DNA from: Selaginella moellendorffii
Lineage: Eukaryota; Streptophyta; Lycopodiopsida; Selaginellales; Selaginellaceae
Assembly: GCF_000143415.4 (NCBI RefSeq)
Contig: NW_003314289.1
Span: 1,895,157 to 1,959,156, forward strand
Direction: 5' to 3'
Length of the DNA stretch: 64,000 bases
Notes under the pieces: generated by a model
Databases searched by the model: none
Seen by the model: the letters and a program-made list of their open reading frames with translations, nothing else
What the model was told of the DNA's origin: nothing
Made by a program: the position numbers and the translations under genes
Part shown: positions 54,621 through 64,000 of the stretch, one piece after another
Layout of the letters: each line of letters starts with the position of its first letter
How positions within the stretch are numbered: position 1 is the stretch's first letter

Positions 54621-55452
54621 TGTGTGGATAATGGACATACTTGCACCTGCATCAGTGTGTGGGCAATGCATGGTTTTTATTTCTCAAGTCGTCTCATTCT
54701 TTCAATGGCCGTGAACCAAGGTTCAGTTGCAAAAAAGTCCACGCATAGTTATCTTGTTGATATGATTTTTATAAATATTGCGAGGAATACCAAGCTAGAA
54801 AAGAAGAAACCTTCTTGCGCTCAAAGAAGGAATTTGGAGAGATTTCCGTGCTCTCTATCACTAACGCATTCTTTCCTCTTCGTTGTCGTTATCATCCTCG
54901 TTCCCCAGAATGCTAATTCCCGCACCTCTGCTCCATCCAGCACAAACAAATAAATAAACAAATGAAAGGCTTGAAATTCTCACCTTATCAGTCCTTAAAA
55001 CCCTGCTTAATTCCATGGCCAGGACCAAAGGCAACGTTGGGTAATTGCTACTGGACTCCGCCTCACCCCCATCGATCGTTCTGGCCCTCTGCGAAGCTTG
55101 TTTGCACCAGCAACTGCGAAAAGTTCTGCATCAGCAGAAGGAAAAAGAAATCACGCGAGCGAGAGGAACTTACGCAAGGATAGTAAGAGTTGATGCTTGG
55201 AAAGCCACACTACTCTGCCATCCAAATCAAACAGAATCTATCCGGCGAACCCACAGTAGTGTATTGAACTGTAAAAATGAAGAGTTACACATGATTTAGC
55301 ATGGAATCGAAAGTGGCCGGCATACCTGGTTATCATAAAAAAAATCCTCAGCATCGACTTTAACTTGCTGCTTTCACATATGCGACTAGCGCTCCTGTGG
55401 GAGAAAACGAAGTAGCTCTCTTAGCGACAAGAAATAAAAAGAGAGCTTACCC
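54621..55452. other. Intergenic, no gene recognised
   Basis: Downstream of the gene ending at 55453; should contain its 3' UTR. Short frames only. Confidence 0.4.
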
Positions 55453-57144
55453 TCAGATAAAGCCAACACAGTCTCCGGTGATAGCGCAACGAGAGATTCG
55501 GTTCCAGCACCCACAAACAGCACCTGCATCACTGCAATCTCTCAAACTTAAGACACACCCAGCGGTGATACAGACACCTCGCATACAACCTCGGGGAGCA
55601 ATGGCGCCGTCAACAGAATGCATGTCTTCCGGAACTGCGAGAACGTAGACGGAGTTCTTTCCATCTGATAGCCACAGTGTCCTGACCCCTGAGTAAAACG
55701 AGAGAAAAGTGAGGTATACGAACCAAAAGAGTCATTTTACCTCCTGTGTCCGTAGCACACGGAACGACCGCAAGAGAGGACACGCGAAATGGAACCTCAA
55801 CAGACCTGGTGTCCACGCGCACGACAGCGCTCTTGGATGATCTCGCCCTGCCTTTCGCAAAAATGGACCTCTTAAAGCTCATCAGCTGAAGCTTTCCCGA
55901 CGAATCAAGAGCCAGAAAAGCAGTCGCCGACAGAGGATGGATTGCCACCACCTGTTCCATACCGGTCAGTGCTACACTGATCGACTGCTGTGCTTCTCTG
56001 ATCGCCTGCACAGCCGCCTCTTCGCAGTGTTTGAGTGACATAACACCGTTTTTCTGGTGATCTGCAAACACAGGATCGTCTCAGGATTAAGCTTGCACAA
56101 TCTCCGTGACTTACTAGGTGATGACTTTGCTGCTCGGTGATCACAATCCTTATCACCGCACTTCCCAACTTCCGGCACAAATTCATCATCCAAGCTCGAC
56201 GAGTCATCCTGGCTCAGGTCTCGGAAACCGTTCTTCTTCACCACCACTGAGTTGAAGAGGTACTTTTCGTACAAGCCATTCAAAGGAGCGTGAACTCGAG
56301 TAGCCGCCTGCTTGTTGTCATCGCCGCACGGAGGCGGAAGAGCAGCAACAGTAGAATCGATCGCTAACTTTTGCCTCGCACTCAAACTCCGGCCCTTGAC
56401 GAGTGGCCGGAGAGGGAAGACGCGAACCCTTCCAATCTCGCCGATAAGCAAGTGCTGCATGGAGAGATGGATCGAGTAGACCGGAGCAGCACTGCAGTCG
56501 AGTAGCGCACAGCTGAGGAGGAGAAGCGAGCCACTAGAGTCGCCAGCTTTGGGATCCTGGAGCTTGGCAGCAAACAGCCAGACCTTGCCAGCCACGGGGG
56601 AGTGGAGGGCGATGAAGTTGACAGACGCGACCATCTTCACTCCCATATGGGGGATATCGAGCCGGGCAGCCATTCGCGGCGACGAAGAACCCCCAAAACC
56701 CCCTGCCTCCAGCGGCACCTGTCTCGTCGTGTCAATCGTGTCGCAGCACCACGCCCGGAGATCCGTGCACGATCCAGTCGTGCCAGGCGATGGCGACGCC
56801 ACTAGGAAGAAGCTGTGATGGCGGCAAGGCGCGGGCGAGGAGAATTGGCCGAATTGAAGCGCGACGCCATCGATTGTGGGAGATCCGGCATGGCTGCCGC
56901 GTACCTGAGCTCGGAGGAAGCAAGCGTCGGAGCAGCCGGGCGCCTTGAGCCGCTTGTAGGATGGCCTGGAGGAGATCGGGGAGGAGGGATTTGAGCTCCC
57001 GGGATCGGCGAGGAGCGGCAGGAGGAGGCAAGAGGAGAGATTATCGGATAGAATGGCGGCAGCTACAGCCTTGTCGAAGGGCTCCAGCAGCAGCCTGGCC
57101 ACGGAATTGGAGGGATCCACTACTCCAAGCCTGCACGCCCGCAT
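55453..57144 (-). CDS. Uncharacterised plant protein, three exons
   Basis: Exons 56115-57144, 55741-56061 and 55453-55688 with introns of 53 and 52 bp join in phase into 528 residues. The junctions are CCTA|GTAAGT..TTTGCAG and GGAG|GTAAAA..CTCAG. The sequence has recurrent beta-strand-like blocks (KVWLFAAKLQDPKAGDSSGSL, VYSIHLSMQHLLIGEIGRVRVF, VVAIHPLSATAFLALDSSGKLQLM, VRTLWLSDGKNSVYVLAVPE) suggestive of a WD40-like beta-propeller, then a Cys-rich tail (RGCMRGVCITAGCVLSLRDC). There is no signal peptide or kinase/nuclease motif. A strong donor-like GAGGGTAAGC overlaps the stop region, so the 3' end may be spliced differently. I do not know its function. Confidence 0.65.
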
Positions 57145-57603
57145 CCCATTCCTTGTTGCAATCTAACTCACCCGGAAGAAGTGCGAGATGATGGAGGAGA
57201 GCAGCGAGACGAAGACGACGCCATTCATCATCGATCCAACGACAAACCCTAACCCTGTCCAATCGAAATTATTCCCCTCCCGAAGGGCGGGCATATTCCG
57301 TCGCCGTCTAGACGGAGGGATATTGCGAGGTCCGCTCTTTGCTTTGGCCCCTTGCGCCTAGAAATGGGGAGCTCCTCCGCCGAGGCCAGGGTTTCTGTGG
57401 ATCGCGATTGCGAGTGCATCCATTTTCATTTCCGTTTTCCTTGCCATGCTGCTGCGCCGGGGAGAATGAAGCATCTCGTGAGCTTTAGTTCTCTCAATCG
57501 CTTGCTTCTTCTCAATCATGTCTTTGATCTCTATCACTGCCTGAAAGAGAGAAGCTCTTCGTTAGCGTAGCGAGTTTTGTTCCTGCTCGCCGATCACGCA
57601 GCA
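57145..57603. promoter_or_regulatory. Divergent promoter between the uncharacterised gene and the kinase gene
   Basis: 459 bp separate the two start codons. AAACCCTAACCCTG (telo-box) lies at about 57,243-57,257, nearer the minus-strand gene. Shared regulation is inferred from spacing only. Confidence 0.5.
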
Positions 57604-60311
57604 ATGTATGCGTCGCCAAGGAGGATTTTGGTGGTCGTGGATGCTTCCAAGGATCAACTCATTTCTTCGCAAGCTCTCACTTGGACGCTCAATTCGTTTG
57701 CTCGGCCCGACGATGTGATCAGGCTGCTTGGTGTTCTTCTCCAGCCGGCCAAAACTTCGCAAGCAATGAGACGTGAGTTTTTTCTTTTCATGCTAGAAAT
57801 CATTCTAAATTTCATGCTTGCTTTCTCGGCAGTGGGACACAAGTCCCGAGCTGATCTCGATCCAGATGTTATATCTGCTGCGAACGAGGACAACTTTGCT
57901 AAGCTCAAAGAAAATTCCCAGGCAAGCTTGCCTAGCTTTTCTATAGACAGTAATAAATCTTTTTTATTCTTGTCAAACAGGTTGCTCTGAGCTTCGCCAT
58001 TATTCGAGGGTTTCAAGCGAGAAATGTATTACTCCGGGATGCAAAGGTTTTTGCTCCGACATGGATTGTTATGGACAGGTCGAGACGATGTGTTGATTTC
58101 AATCCTCGTGCATGCTAACTGAGCTCAACGCATTGCAGGTTTATGAAGAAGGAAGTTACATATATCAATGAGCTGCTGGAGTGTAACTTGGCAGTCATGG
58201 ATAAGCACGGGAAAGGACGCGTCGTGAAACTCGTCACTCCCGATAAATGCGATGTGGACTCCAGTGATCTCTTTGAGCTAGAGGTTCCACTCGGTCTGAC
58301 TAGCATGGACTCCTGCACCGACCACAAGCGCAAAGTGGATTCTTCGCCGGAAAACAACAATGCAAATCAGCGCAGCGCTGCTTCTGCAAACGCACCAGCT
58401 GTTAGTGGTGAAGCCACTGACAGTACTACATTCGCAAGTGAACTCGTGAAATGTAAGCTCCTGCTTGCTATACTTTCGATCATGTTTCTTACAGTTGATT
58501 ACACAGCCAACGGCCAGGTGTCAACAACAGACTCCGGTTTCATTGCAGAAGAGTCTGCAGCTCTTGGATCAAGATCATTTCGATGCTTTCTGAAGCTCAG
58601 TCCCGATAAGAACTCACCGCAAGGTAGCATAGAGGCAGTCTCGGATCGGCCAAGCTGCGGCATGGTTCCTATTTCTGTACAGCCAGACCGCCGATCGGAG
58701 ATGCTGGAGCTCTTAGGCGGGCCCAACGAGCTCGAAACCAAGCTTTTCGATAGTTATGTCGAGGAATCATCAATGTTGCTAGGAAGCAAGTTGCACCAAG
58801 AAGCCGGCGGCAACGAGGAAGCATTTTTAAAGGACGTGGTTAGTGATCTGGATCGTTGCTTCAGTGTGGTCGAGAACCATGAGGCCAAAGGAGCGTCAGG
58901 AAATCAAGGGGCAGCCCCGCTTTGTCATCTGTGCAACAACAAGTCACCACGTTTTGGAACGCAACCAATCGTGTTTTCGTTCAGTAAGATCGAAGAGGCG
59001 ACGAATAAGTTCTCCAAGGAGAACTTGGTGGCCGAAGGCGGCTTTGGATTTGTCTACAAAGGCGTCCTCTCAGATGGGCAGCTGGTTGCTGTAAAGCAAC
59101 ACAAGCTCGCGAGCAGGCAGGGGGACAGGGAATTCAAGGCCGAAGTTGAAGTTCTTAGTAGTGCTCAACATCGAAATCTGGTAACTCTGATTGGTTACTG
59201 CACCGAAGGTGGCCGGAGAATCCTCGTTTACGAGTTCGTCTGCAATGGCTCGCTGAATAAACATCTCTCCAGAAGTAAGTCTTCGCCACTTTGTCTCGGA
59301 TTCACGGTACTGATGATTCGTTTTGTTCTAGAGAATCCGAAGCCACTTGACTGGCCCTCAAGACAGAATATCGCCTTGGGAGCAGCCAGAGGGTTGCGTT
59401 ACCTCCACGAAGAATGCCGCATCGGATGCATTGTTCATCGTGACGTGAGACCAAACAACATTCTTGTGACGCACGATTTCACTGCACTGGTAGGCCTCGA
59501 ATCCTCGGTATTCTGCCCCAGACTAAACTCGTTTTGTGAAACTCGAAGGTGGGAGACTTTGGCCTTGCAAGATGGCAGGCACGTGGAGACACAGCGGAAC
59601 AAACTCGCGTCATTGGCACGATCGGGTATGAAGTATCATCCGTTTTCATGTGTCTTCACGAGCTGATTTTCTCTTTTCCAAGGTACGTAGCTCCCGAGTA
59701 TGCCGAGACAGGACAGATTACCGAAAAGGCAGATGTTTACTCCTTTGGATTGGTACTTCTAGAGATCATAACCGGCCGTCCTGCGTTTGATAGCTACCAG
59801 CAACCGGGGCAGCAGCATCTACCAGACTGGGTGAGTTTCTCTTTTTCCTCTCTTTTACTTAGACTTTGCCTGATAACGTTCACGGATTGTCAGGCAACAC
59901 CTTTTCTGGCAGCACGCGCCGCCCATGAACTTTTAGACGAGAGAATCGACGAGTCCTCGGTCGACGAGTACGAGCTTATCAACATGGTGACGGCAGCCAG
60001 CCTTTGCATCCAAAAGGACCCGAGCAAAAGGCCCAAGATGACCCAGGTTTGTTCTTCCTTGGCTGTGACACTGTAGCTTATCCCGTTTGTTTCGTCAGGT
60101 GGTCAGGTATCTCGAAGGAGACGACAGGGAGACTACTCCATTGTCGCCTCTTGTCGACCACAATGCCAACTTGGAGCTCCTGGTGCCATCCAAGCCCGTC
60201 CCCCCGCGCACTTCTGTACAGTTCCTCCTTCCTATCTTTGACAAGATGCTCGAGGAAATCAAGCCCAGGGCCCCGAGGAGATCGAGCATTTCCTATGATG
60301 AGATGCTGTGA
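57604..60311 (+). CDS. USP-domain receptor-like cytoplasmic kinase
   Basis: Ten exons, in phase: 57604-57772, 57833-57921, 57981-58078, 58139-58452, 58495-59274, 59332-59489, 59549-59625, 59683-59830, 59894-60046 and 60099-60311, giving 732 residues. The N-terminal 190 or so residues look like a universal-stress-protein/adenine nucleotide hydrolase-like fold (RRILVVVDASKD, ALTWTLNSFARPDDVIRLL, WIVMDRFMKKEV). A Ser-rich linker follows, then a kinase domain from about 390: EGGFGFVYKG, VAVKQ lysine, IVHRDVRPNNILV near 520, GDFGLARW near 537, [26 protein letters not shown]. The catalytic-loop Lys is Arg (HRDVRPNN), as in the Arabidopsis At3g13690-like group, some of which are annotated as inactive. 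No signal peptide or membrane span, so cytosolic. Introns 57922-57980 (GC donor) and 58453-58494 (42 bp) are inferred. Confidence 0.88.
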
Positions 60312-60508
60312 GAGCACTGGGAGAGCAAATCTTTGTACATAGTCGTGTACAAAACTTAATTTCATTATTTATAGCCTCTCATTCAATAACTTGGTTTGAA
60401 TGCTATGATACACACCATTTCTACACTGATGATTTACAACGAAGTAAGCTGTCCAACGCTGTAAAATAGCAGCATACCTCTTGATGTTCGTGATAACGAA
60501 TGGAGCCA

Positions 60509-61509
60509 TCATTGGAGACCCAGCTCCTTCTTGAGTTTCGTTAGTAGCTCCTCGATATCGTCCATCTGTGACTCTGGAGAGCTTTGGCTCTTCGCTTCGC
60601 CCTCCTTTGAAGCGCTGCCGTTCGTTTCGCGCTGCTGCTGCTGCTGCTCTTGAGGAGGAGTGTCCACGTTAAGCTCCTTCTCGAGAAACTCGAGAAACTC
60701 TTCTCCAAGCTCCTATAAAACATTAAAAAAAAAAAAAAAGAGCGCGTCATCTTTTCATTCGGCGACGGGGGCTACTTACAGCAAGCTCTTCCCAGAGGCT
60801 CTTTGGTTGCGAATCCTTGGAAGTAGAATCCCTTTTCTGCTGGAACTCAGCTTGCAAATCCCGGAAAAAATCGTCTGCAGCACGAAAAGTTCACAACTTT
60901 AGTAGTTGCTTATCAATCCGAAAATGTCTAGTACCAAACGAGACACTCAAGTCTCTGAAAAAATCACCTGGAGCAGCCAGACATATCAAGAAAGAAGAGG
61001 AACGAGAGAAACATGTCACACACCTAAGCCATAGAAATCCTCTTCTTCCACTGCTCTCGAACTGGACCTGGAACGTCTCTCGCTCGATCGCTTGCTGGCT
61101 TGGTACTTTGCGCGCTTGGACGGATCAACCAGCGTTTGATACGCTTGCTTGATCCGCATAAACTTCTCCTGTGCATCGGGCTGGAGCCAAACAATGAAAC
61201 AAACTGAGAAGAAAAAATTCCACTGGAGCTTACCTCTTTGTTAACGTCTGGATGGAGCTTGAGAGCGAGACGACGATAGGCGCGCTTGATTTCCTTCTCA
61301 TCCGCCCCCGGTGCCACGCCCAGGATGTGATACAAGCTCTCTCCATTCGAAGAGCTCTTCCAATTCTTCGCCGCCGCCACTGCCACCAAAATGCGGCGCC
61401 TATCTCCACGCCAGCGCGGGCTAGCTGACGAATTCAGCTTCCGGAAGTGGCCGCGCCACGAAATCCATGTAGCATTTCCTAGCGGAGGAATGCCACACGC
61501 GCAATGCAT
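60509..61509 (-). CDS. Plastid-type J-domain (DnaJ-like) protein
   Basis: Five exons in phase: 61234-61509, 61024-61180, 60935-60967, 60780-60874 and 60509-60712, giving 254 residues. The start is the ATG at 61509; sequence upstream in frame lacks an ATG. A basic, Ser/Arg-rich leader of about 50 residues suggests a chloroplast transit peptide. Next is a J-domain ([21 protein letters not shown], with the HPD motif in [24 protein letters not shown]), then Ser/Arg-rich sequence, two DFFRDL copies and an acidic, Gln-rich C-terminus. It would stimulate an Hsp70. It lacks the Gly/Phe and zinc-finger regions, so it is a class C (DJC) J-protein; its partner is unknown. It converges with the kinase gene (197 bp apart) and lies 32 bp after the PPR gene. 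Confidence 0.87.
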
Positions 61510-61541
61510 GCCCCAGTCGCGCAAGCCCTAAAAACAGAGCT

Positions 61542-63596
61542 TTAGGGTTCTTGAGCGGGCGACGAAGAAGAAGAGGAAATGGCGGTGGAGAGCGCGATGT
61601 AGGATGATGAATTCCGCGGCTCCATTCCCAGGACGTGCTCAGCCGCATCGCCGGCGTGCTCGTCGCTGGATTGGACGCTGCTGGCCCCAAGGAGCGACAT
61701 CCAGGCGAGCGGCTTTGGATAGAAGGGCATGATTTCGATGAGTTCTTGCGCGCGCTGGAGCTGCCCTGTCCGTCCCAGCAGATCGACCATGCATTCGTAG
61801 TGCTCGGCGATGGGCTGCATGCCGTGGTCCTCGATCATGGAGAGGAAGTAGTAGCGAGCGTCGCGGAGGAGGCCCGAGTGGCTGCAAGCGAACAAGATGC
61901 CCACGAATGCGATGGGGTCAGGGCAAATGCCCTCGCGGCGCATCGCCTGGAACCACTGCAGCGCTTGCGATCCTCGCCCCAGCTGCGCGTACGCCTCGAT
62001 GAGCGCTGTCCAGCAATTCACACTCCGGATCTCCATCGCATCGAACACCGCCTGGGCGTCCTCCGCCGATCCACACTTGCCATACATGTGGATGAGCGCG
62101 TTGCCTACCGGGCTGGTGCCAACCTGGAAGCTTGCATCCACGATCCGGGCGTGGAACGAGCGCGCGAAGCCCAGCTGATCAGCCGATCCCGTGCTGGCGA
62201 TCGCCGCCACGATGCTCGCGAATGTGCCCTCGCTCGGCTTGACACCCTCGAGATCCATCCTCCGGAGCAGCGCCACCGCCCGGGCGTGGCAGCCGTGGCT
62301 GTGCTCCGCCGCGATCATCGAGTTCCAGGCTATGGAGTCCTTGTGCTGGATCCGCTCGAACGCTCCCCGCGCATCCTCCAGCCTGCCGCAGCGGCTAAAC
62401 ATGTTGACGATGGTGGTGGCGAGGATAAGGTGATCGCCGCCGGCGGCGCCGCTGCTAGCGCCGCCGCCCAGCCGCTCCCCGAGCATGGCCTCGATCCGGG
62501 CGTGGATTAGCGCCGCCTGGGTGGGATCTCCGAGCACGCAGCCCGCGGCGGCGATTCTGGCCATGGTGGTCTCGTTTGGGCGGATGAGCCCCTCGTGATC
62601 CATCTGCCAGAGGAGGCGGAGCGCGGCGGCGGCGTGGCGGCGATCCTGGCGGGCGGCGTAGGCGGAGATGACAGCCGTCCAGGTGATGACGCTGCGTGAT
62701 CGCAGTGGCATTTGATCGAACACCTCCCTGGCTTGATCCGGCGCGCCGCAGCGTCCATACATGGCGATGAGCGCATTGCCCACCGCTGGATCGAAGGAAG
62801 CGTCGAGGCCGGTGGCGGTCATCCGGGCTTGGAGCTGCGCCGCCAGCGCCACATCGCTCACCGCCTCCGCCAGCGTCGCCAGCGTGATCGCGTTGGGTTC
62901 CACGCCCTCCACGTCCATTCTCCGGAAGAGTGCCACCACGTCGCCCCCATAGCCCCGCTGCGCCAGCGCCGCCAGCATTGCGTTCCACGGCACTACCGAT
63001 CGGTGGTCCTGATCCGGGTGGCGCTGGATCGCATCGAACACGCTCCACGCATCGTCGATTCCTTCGCCGCAGCGCCCATACATGCTGAGCAGCGCCGTTG
63101 CCACCACGCCATCGCCCTGGAGCTCCTTGGCCACGATCCGCCCGTGGATCTCTCGCCCGGCCTCCAATTCCTCCGGCGATCGCGAGTGGAGCGCGCCCAG
63201 GGCGTTGACGATGGCGATCTTGCCCGCGTCGCCGTCCATGGCAGCTCCCACGCGGTGGAAGATGTCGAGGGCCTCTCGGGGATGCCCGTTGAGGGCAAAT
63301 GCCGCCATGAGGATGTTCCACGAGTGATTGTTCTTGGGCTGGATGAGATCGAAGACCGCCACCGCATCCTCCAGGCAGCCGCATTTGGCGTACATCTGGA
63401 CGAGGAGATTGTAGAGGTAGGGCTGGCGATGGAAGCGGATCGTGTTCTTGAGGATGTGGGCGTGGAGGAGCTTCCCGGCGGCGAGGGCCCTGTCGGCGGC
63501 GCACTGGCGGAGGAGATTCCCCAGCGCCGCCGAGTCCAATTCATCCAGTTGCGGCGGTAGCGGTGGTGGCGGCGCTGGAGGAGCGGCGAGAGCCAT
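61542..63596 (-). CDS. Pentatricopeptide repeat protein, PLS-type with E motif
   Basis: A single-exon frame of 684 residues from ATG 63596. Tandem PPR motifs cover nearly the whole length (YLYNLLVQMYAKCGCLEDAVA, NHSWNILMAAFALNGHPREAL, GNALIAMYGRCGAPDQAREVF and so on, about 15 motifs of 31-36 residues), in the P-L-S pattern of land plants. The C-terminus matches the E1 motif (PLAWMSLLGAS..AAEHVLGMEPRNSSSYIALS) and then stops, with no E2 or DYW deaminase domain. Such proteins bind organellar RNA and usually recruit a deaminase for C-to-U editing; lycophyte organelles edit very heavily. The N-terminal Pro-rich leader does not look like a classical transit peptide. Target not predicted here. Confidence 0.93.
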   Translation of the reverse strand: MALAAPPAPPPPLPPQLDELDSAALGNLLRQCAADRALAAGKLLHAHILKNTIRFHRQPYLYNLLVQMYAKCGCLEDAVAVFDLIQPKNNHSWNILMAAFALNGHPREALDIFHRVGAAMDGDAGKIAIVNALGALHSRSPEELEAGREIHGRIVAKELQGDGVVATALLSMYGRCGEGIDDAWSVFDAIQRHPDQDHRSVVPWNAMLAALAQRGYGGDVVALFRRMDVEGVEPNAITLATLAEAVSDVALAAQLQARMTATGLDASFDPAVGNALIAMYGRCGAPDQAREVFDQMPLRSRSVITWTAVISAYAARQDRRHAAAALRLLWQMDHEGLIRPNETTMARIAAAGCVLGDPTQAALIHARIEAMLGERLGGGASSGAAGGDHLILATTIVNMFSRCGRLEDARGAFERIQHKDSIAWNSMIAAEHSHGCHARAVALLRRMDLEGVKPSEGTFASIVAAIASTGSADQLGFARSFHARIVDASFQVGTSPVGNALIHMYGKCGSAEDAQAVFDAMEIRSVNCWTALIEAYAQLGRGSQALQWFQAMRREGICPDPIAFVGILFACSHSGLLRDARYYFLSMIEDHGMQPIAEHYECMVDLLGRTGQLQRAQELIEIMPFYPKPLAWMSLLGASSVQSSDEHAGDAAEHVLGMEPRNSSSYIALSTAISSSSSSPAQEP

Positions 63597-64000
63597 GGAT
63601 GTGGGAAGAGTGGACAGAAATTTATAAAGCTTCCAAGCTACATTCTCCCGCCCGCCATGTCATACACACGCTAACGGGGGTTTATAACCCCCGTGTGGAG
63701 GAGCCCTAAAATATCATTTTGGGTGTTTGCTGTGCCAGGGAAGAGGAGGAAGCCATGGCGCCCCGGGCGGCTATGGCGATGGCGATGGCGATGGCCAACA
63801 AAGAGAATGCGGCCTCCTGGAGACTTGAACATCCTCGATCCAGCCAACAATCTTGACGAAGAGGACGAGGACGACGACGAAGATCCTCCAATCTCGCGGC
63901 CGGCGCAGCGAGCCAACCGAGCTACGAGCGATCGATGGAGGAATCATCGCAAGGGTTTCCAGCGGCGGGCGGAGGCGATGGAGGCTTAGGGTTTGTGGCA
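63597..64000 (+). other. Right-edge region, possible start of another gene
   Basis: An AGCCCTAAA telo-box at about 63,703 precedes an ATG at 63755 opening MAPRAAMAMAMAMANKENAA (stop after 34 codons); another plus frame (63,813-63,989) has an acidic run DEEDEDDDEDPP. One of them may be a first exon of a gene continuing right, head-to-head with the PPR gene. The evidence is weak because GATGGC repeats keep several frames open. Confidence 0.25.

Noticed and set aside
57041..57262. Alternative first exon for the uncharacterised gene
   Set aside because: Joining it would require an intron of about 20 bp.
63706..63916. Ser-rich minus frames at the right edge
   Set aside because: Products are poly-Ser and His-Arg runs from GATGGC and GACGAC repeats.

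Overview
The window looks like nuclear DNA of a vascular plant, most probably a lycophyte such as Selaginella moellendorffii. Genes are packed tightly, introns are nearly all 45-70 bp with GT-AG (occasionally GC-AG) ends, several large genes lack introns, and the families are plant ones: an EMS1-type LRR receptor kinase, an organelle-targeted threonyl-tRNA synthetase, a USP-type kinase, a PLS-type PPR protein and F-box genes. The species is inferred; no search was run.

Left gene block (1-21.4 kb). In order: a probable gene tip at the left edge, an intronless EMS1-like receptor kinase (-), a small membrane-anchored FAS1 protein (-), the organellar threonyl-tRNA synthetase (-, 9 exons), head-to-head with a minimal FAB1-like phosphoinositide kinase (+), which converges to within 21 bp on a phosphoglycerate-mutase-like gene (-). 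Next comes a scrambled pseudogene patchwork copied from the ThrRS and NOMO genes (12.0-13.3 kb), a broken and an intact F-box gene in tandem (-), and a long NOMO-like ER gene (-, more than 20 exons).

Repeat block (21.5-55 kb). This is nested and decayed retrotransposon DNA. A 7.3 kb element with LTRs of about 1.14 kb and no recognisable coding capacity (23,615-36,472) has its right LTR split by a 5.57 kb chromodomain Ty3/gypsy element (30,588-36,157) flanked by the 5-bp duplication GGATG. To the right lie an older gypsy chromovirus wreck (36.5-39.8 kb), a solo-LTR-like relative, two LTR pieces carrying a 12-bp minisatellite, two 161-162 bp elements with terminal inverted repeats, a decayed Copia element, and two 459-bp near-identical inverted arms 6.3 kb apart.

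Right gene block (55.4-64 kb). An uncharacterised 528-residue gene (-) is head-to-head with a USP-domain kinase gene (+), followed by a plastid-type J-domain gene (-) only 32 bp downstream of an intronless PPR gene (-), then a possible further gene start at the right edge.

The intact genes are ordinary single-function plant genes with no shared pathway visible. I found no multi-gene system. The most unusual content is the lone FAB1-type catalytic domain, the ThrRS/NOMO patchwork with its palindrome, the non-coding LTR element, and the large inverted repeat.
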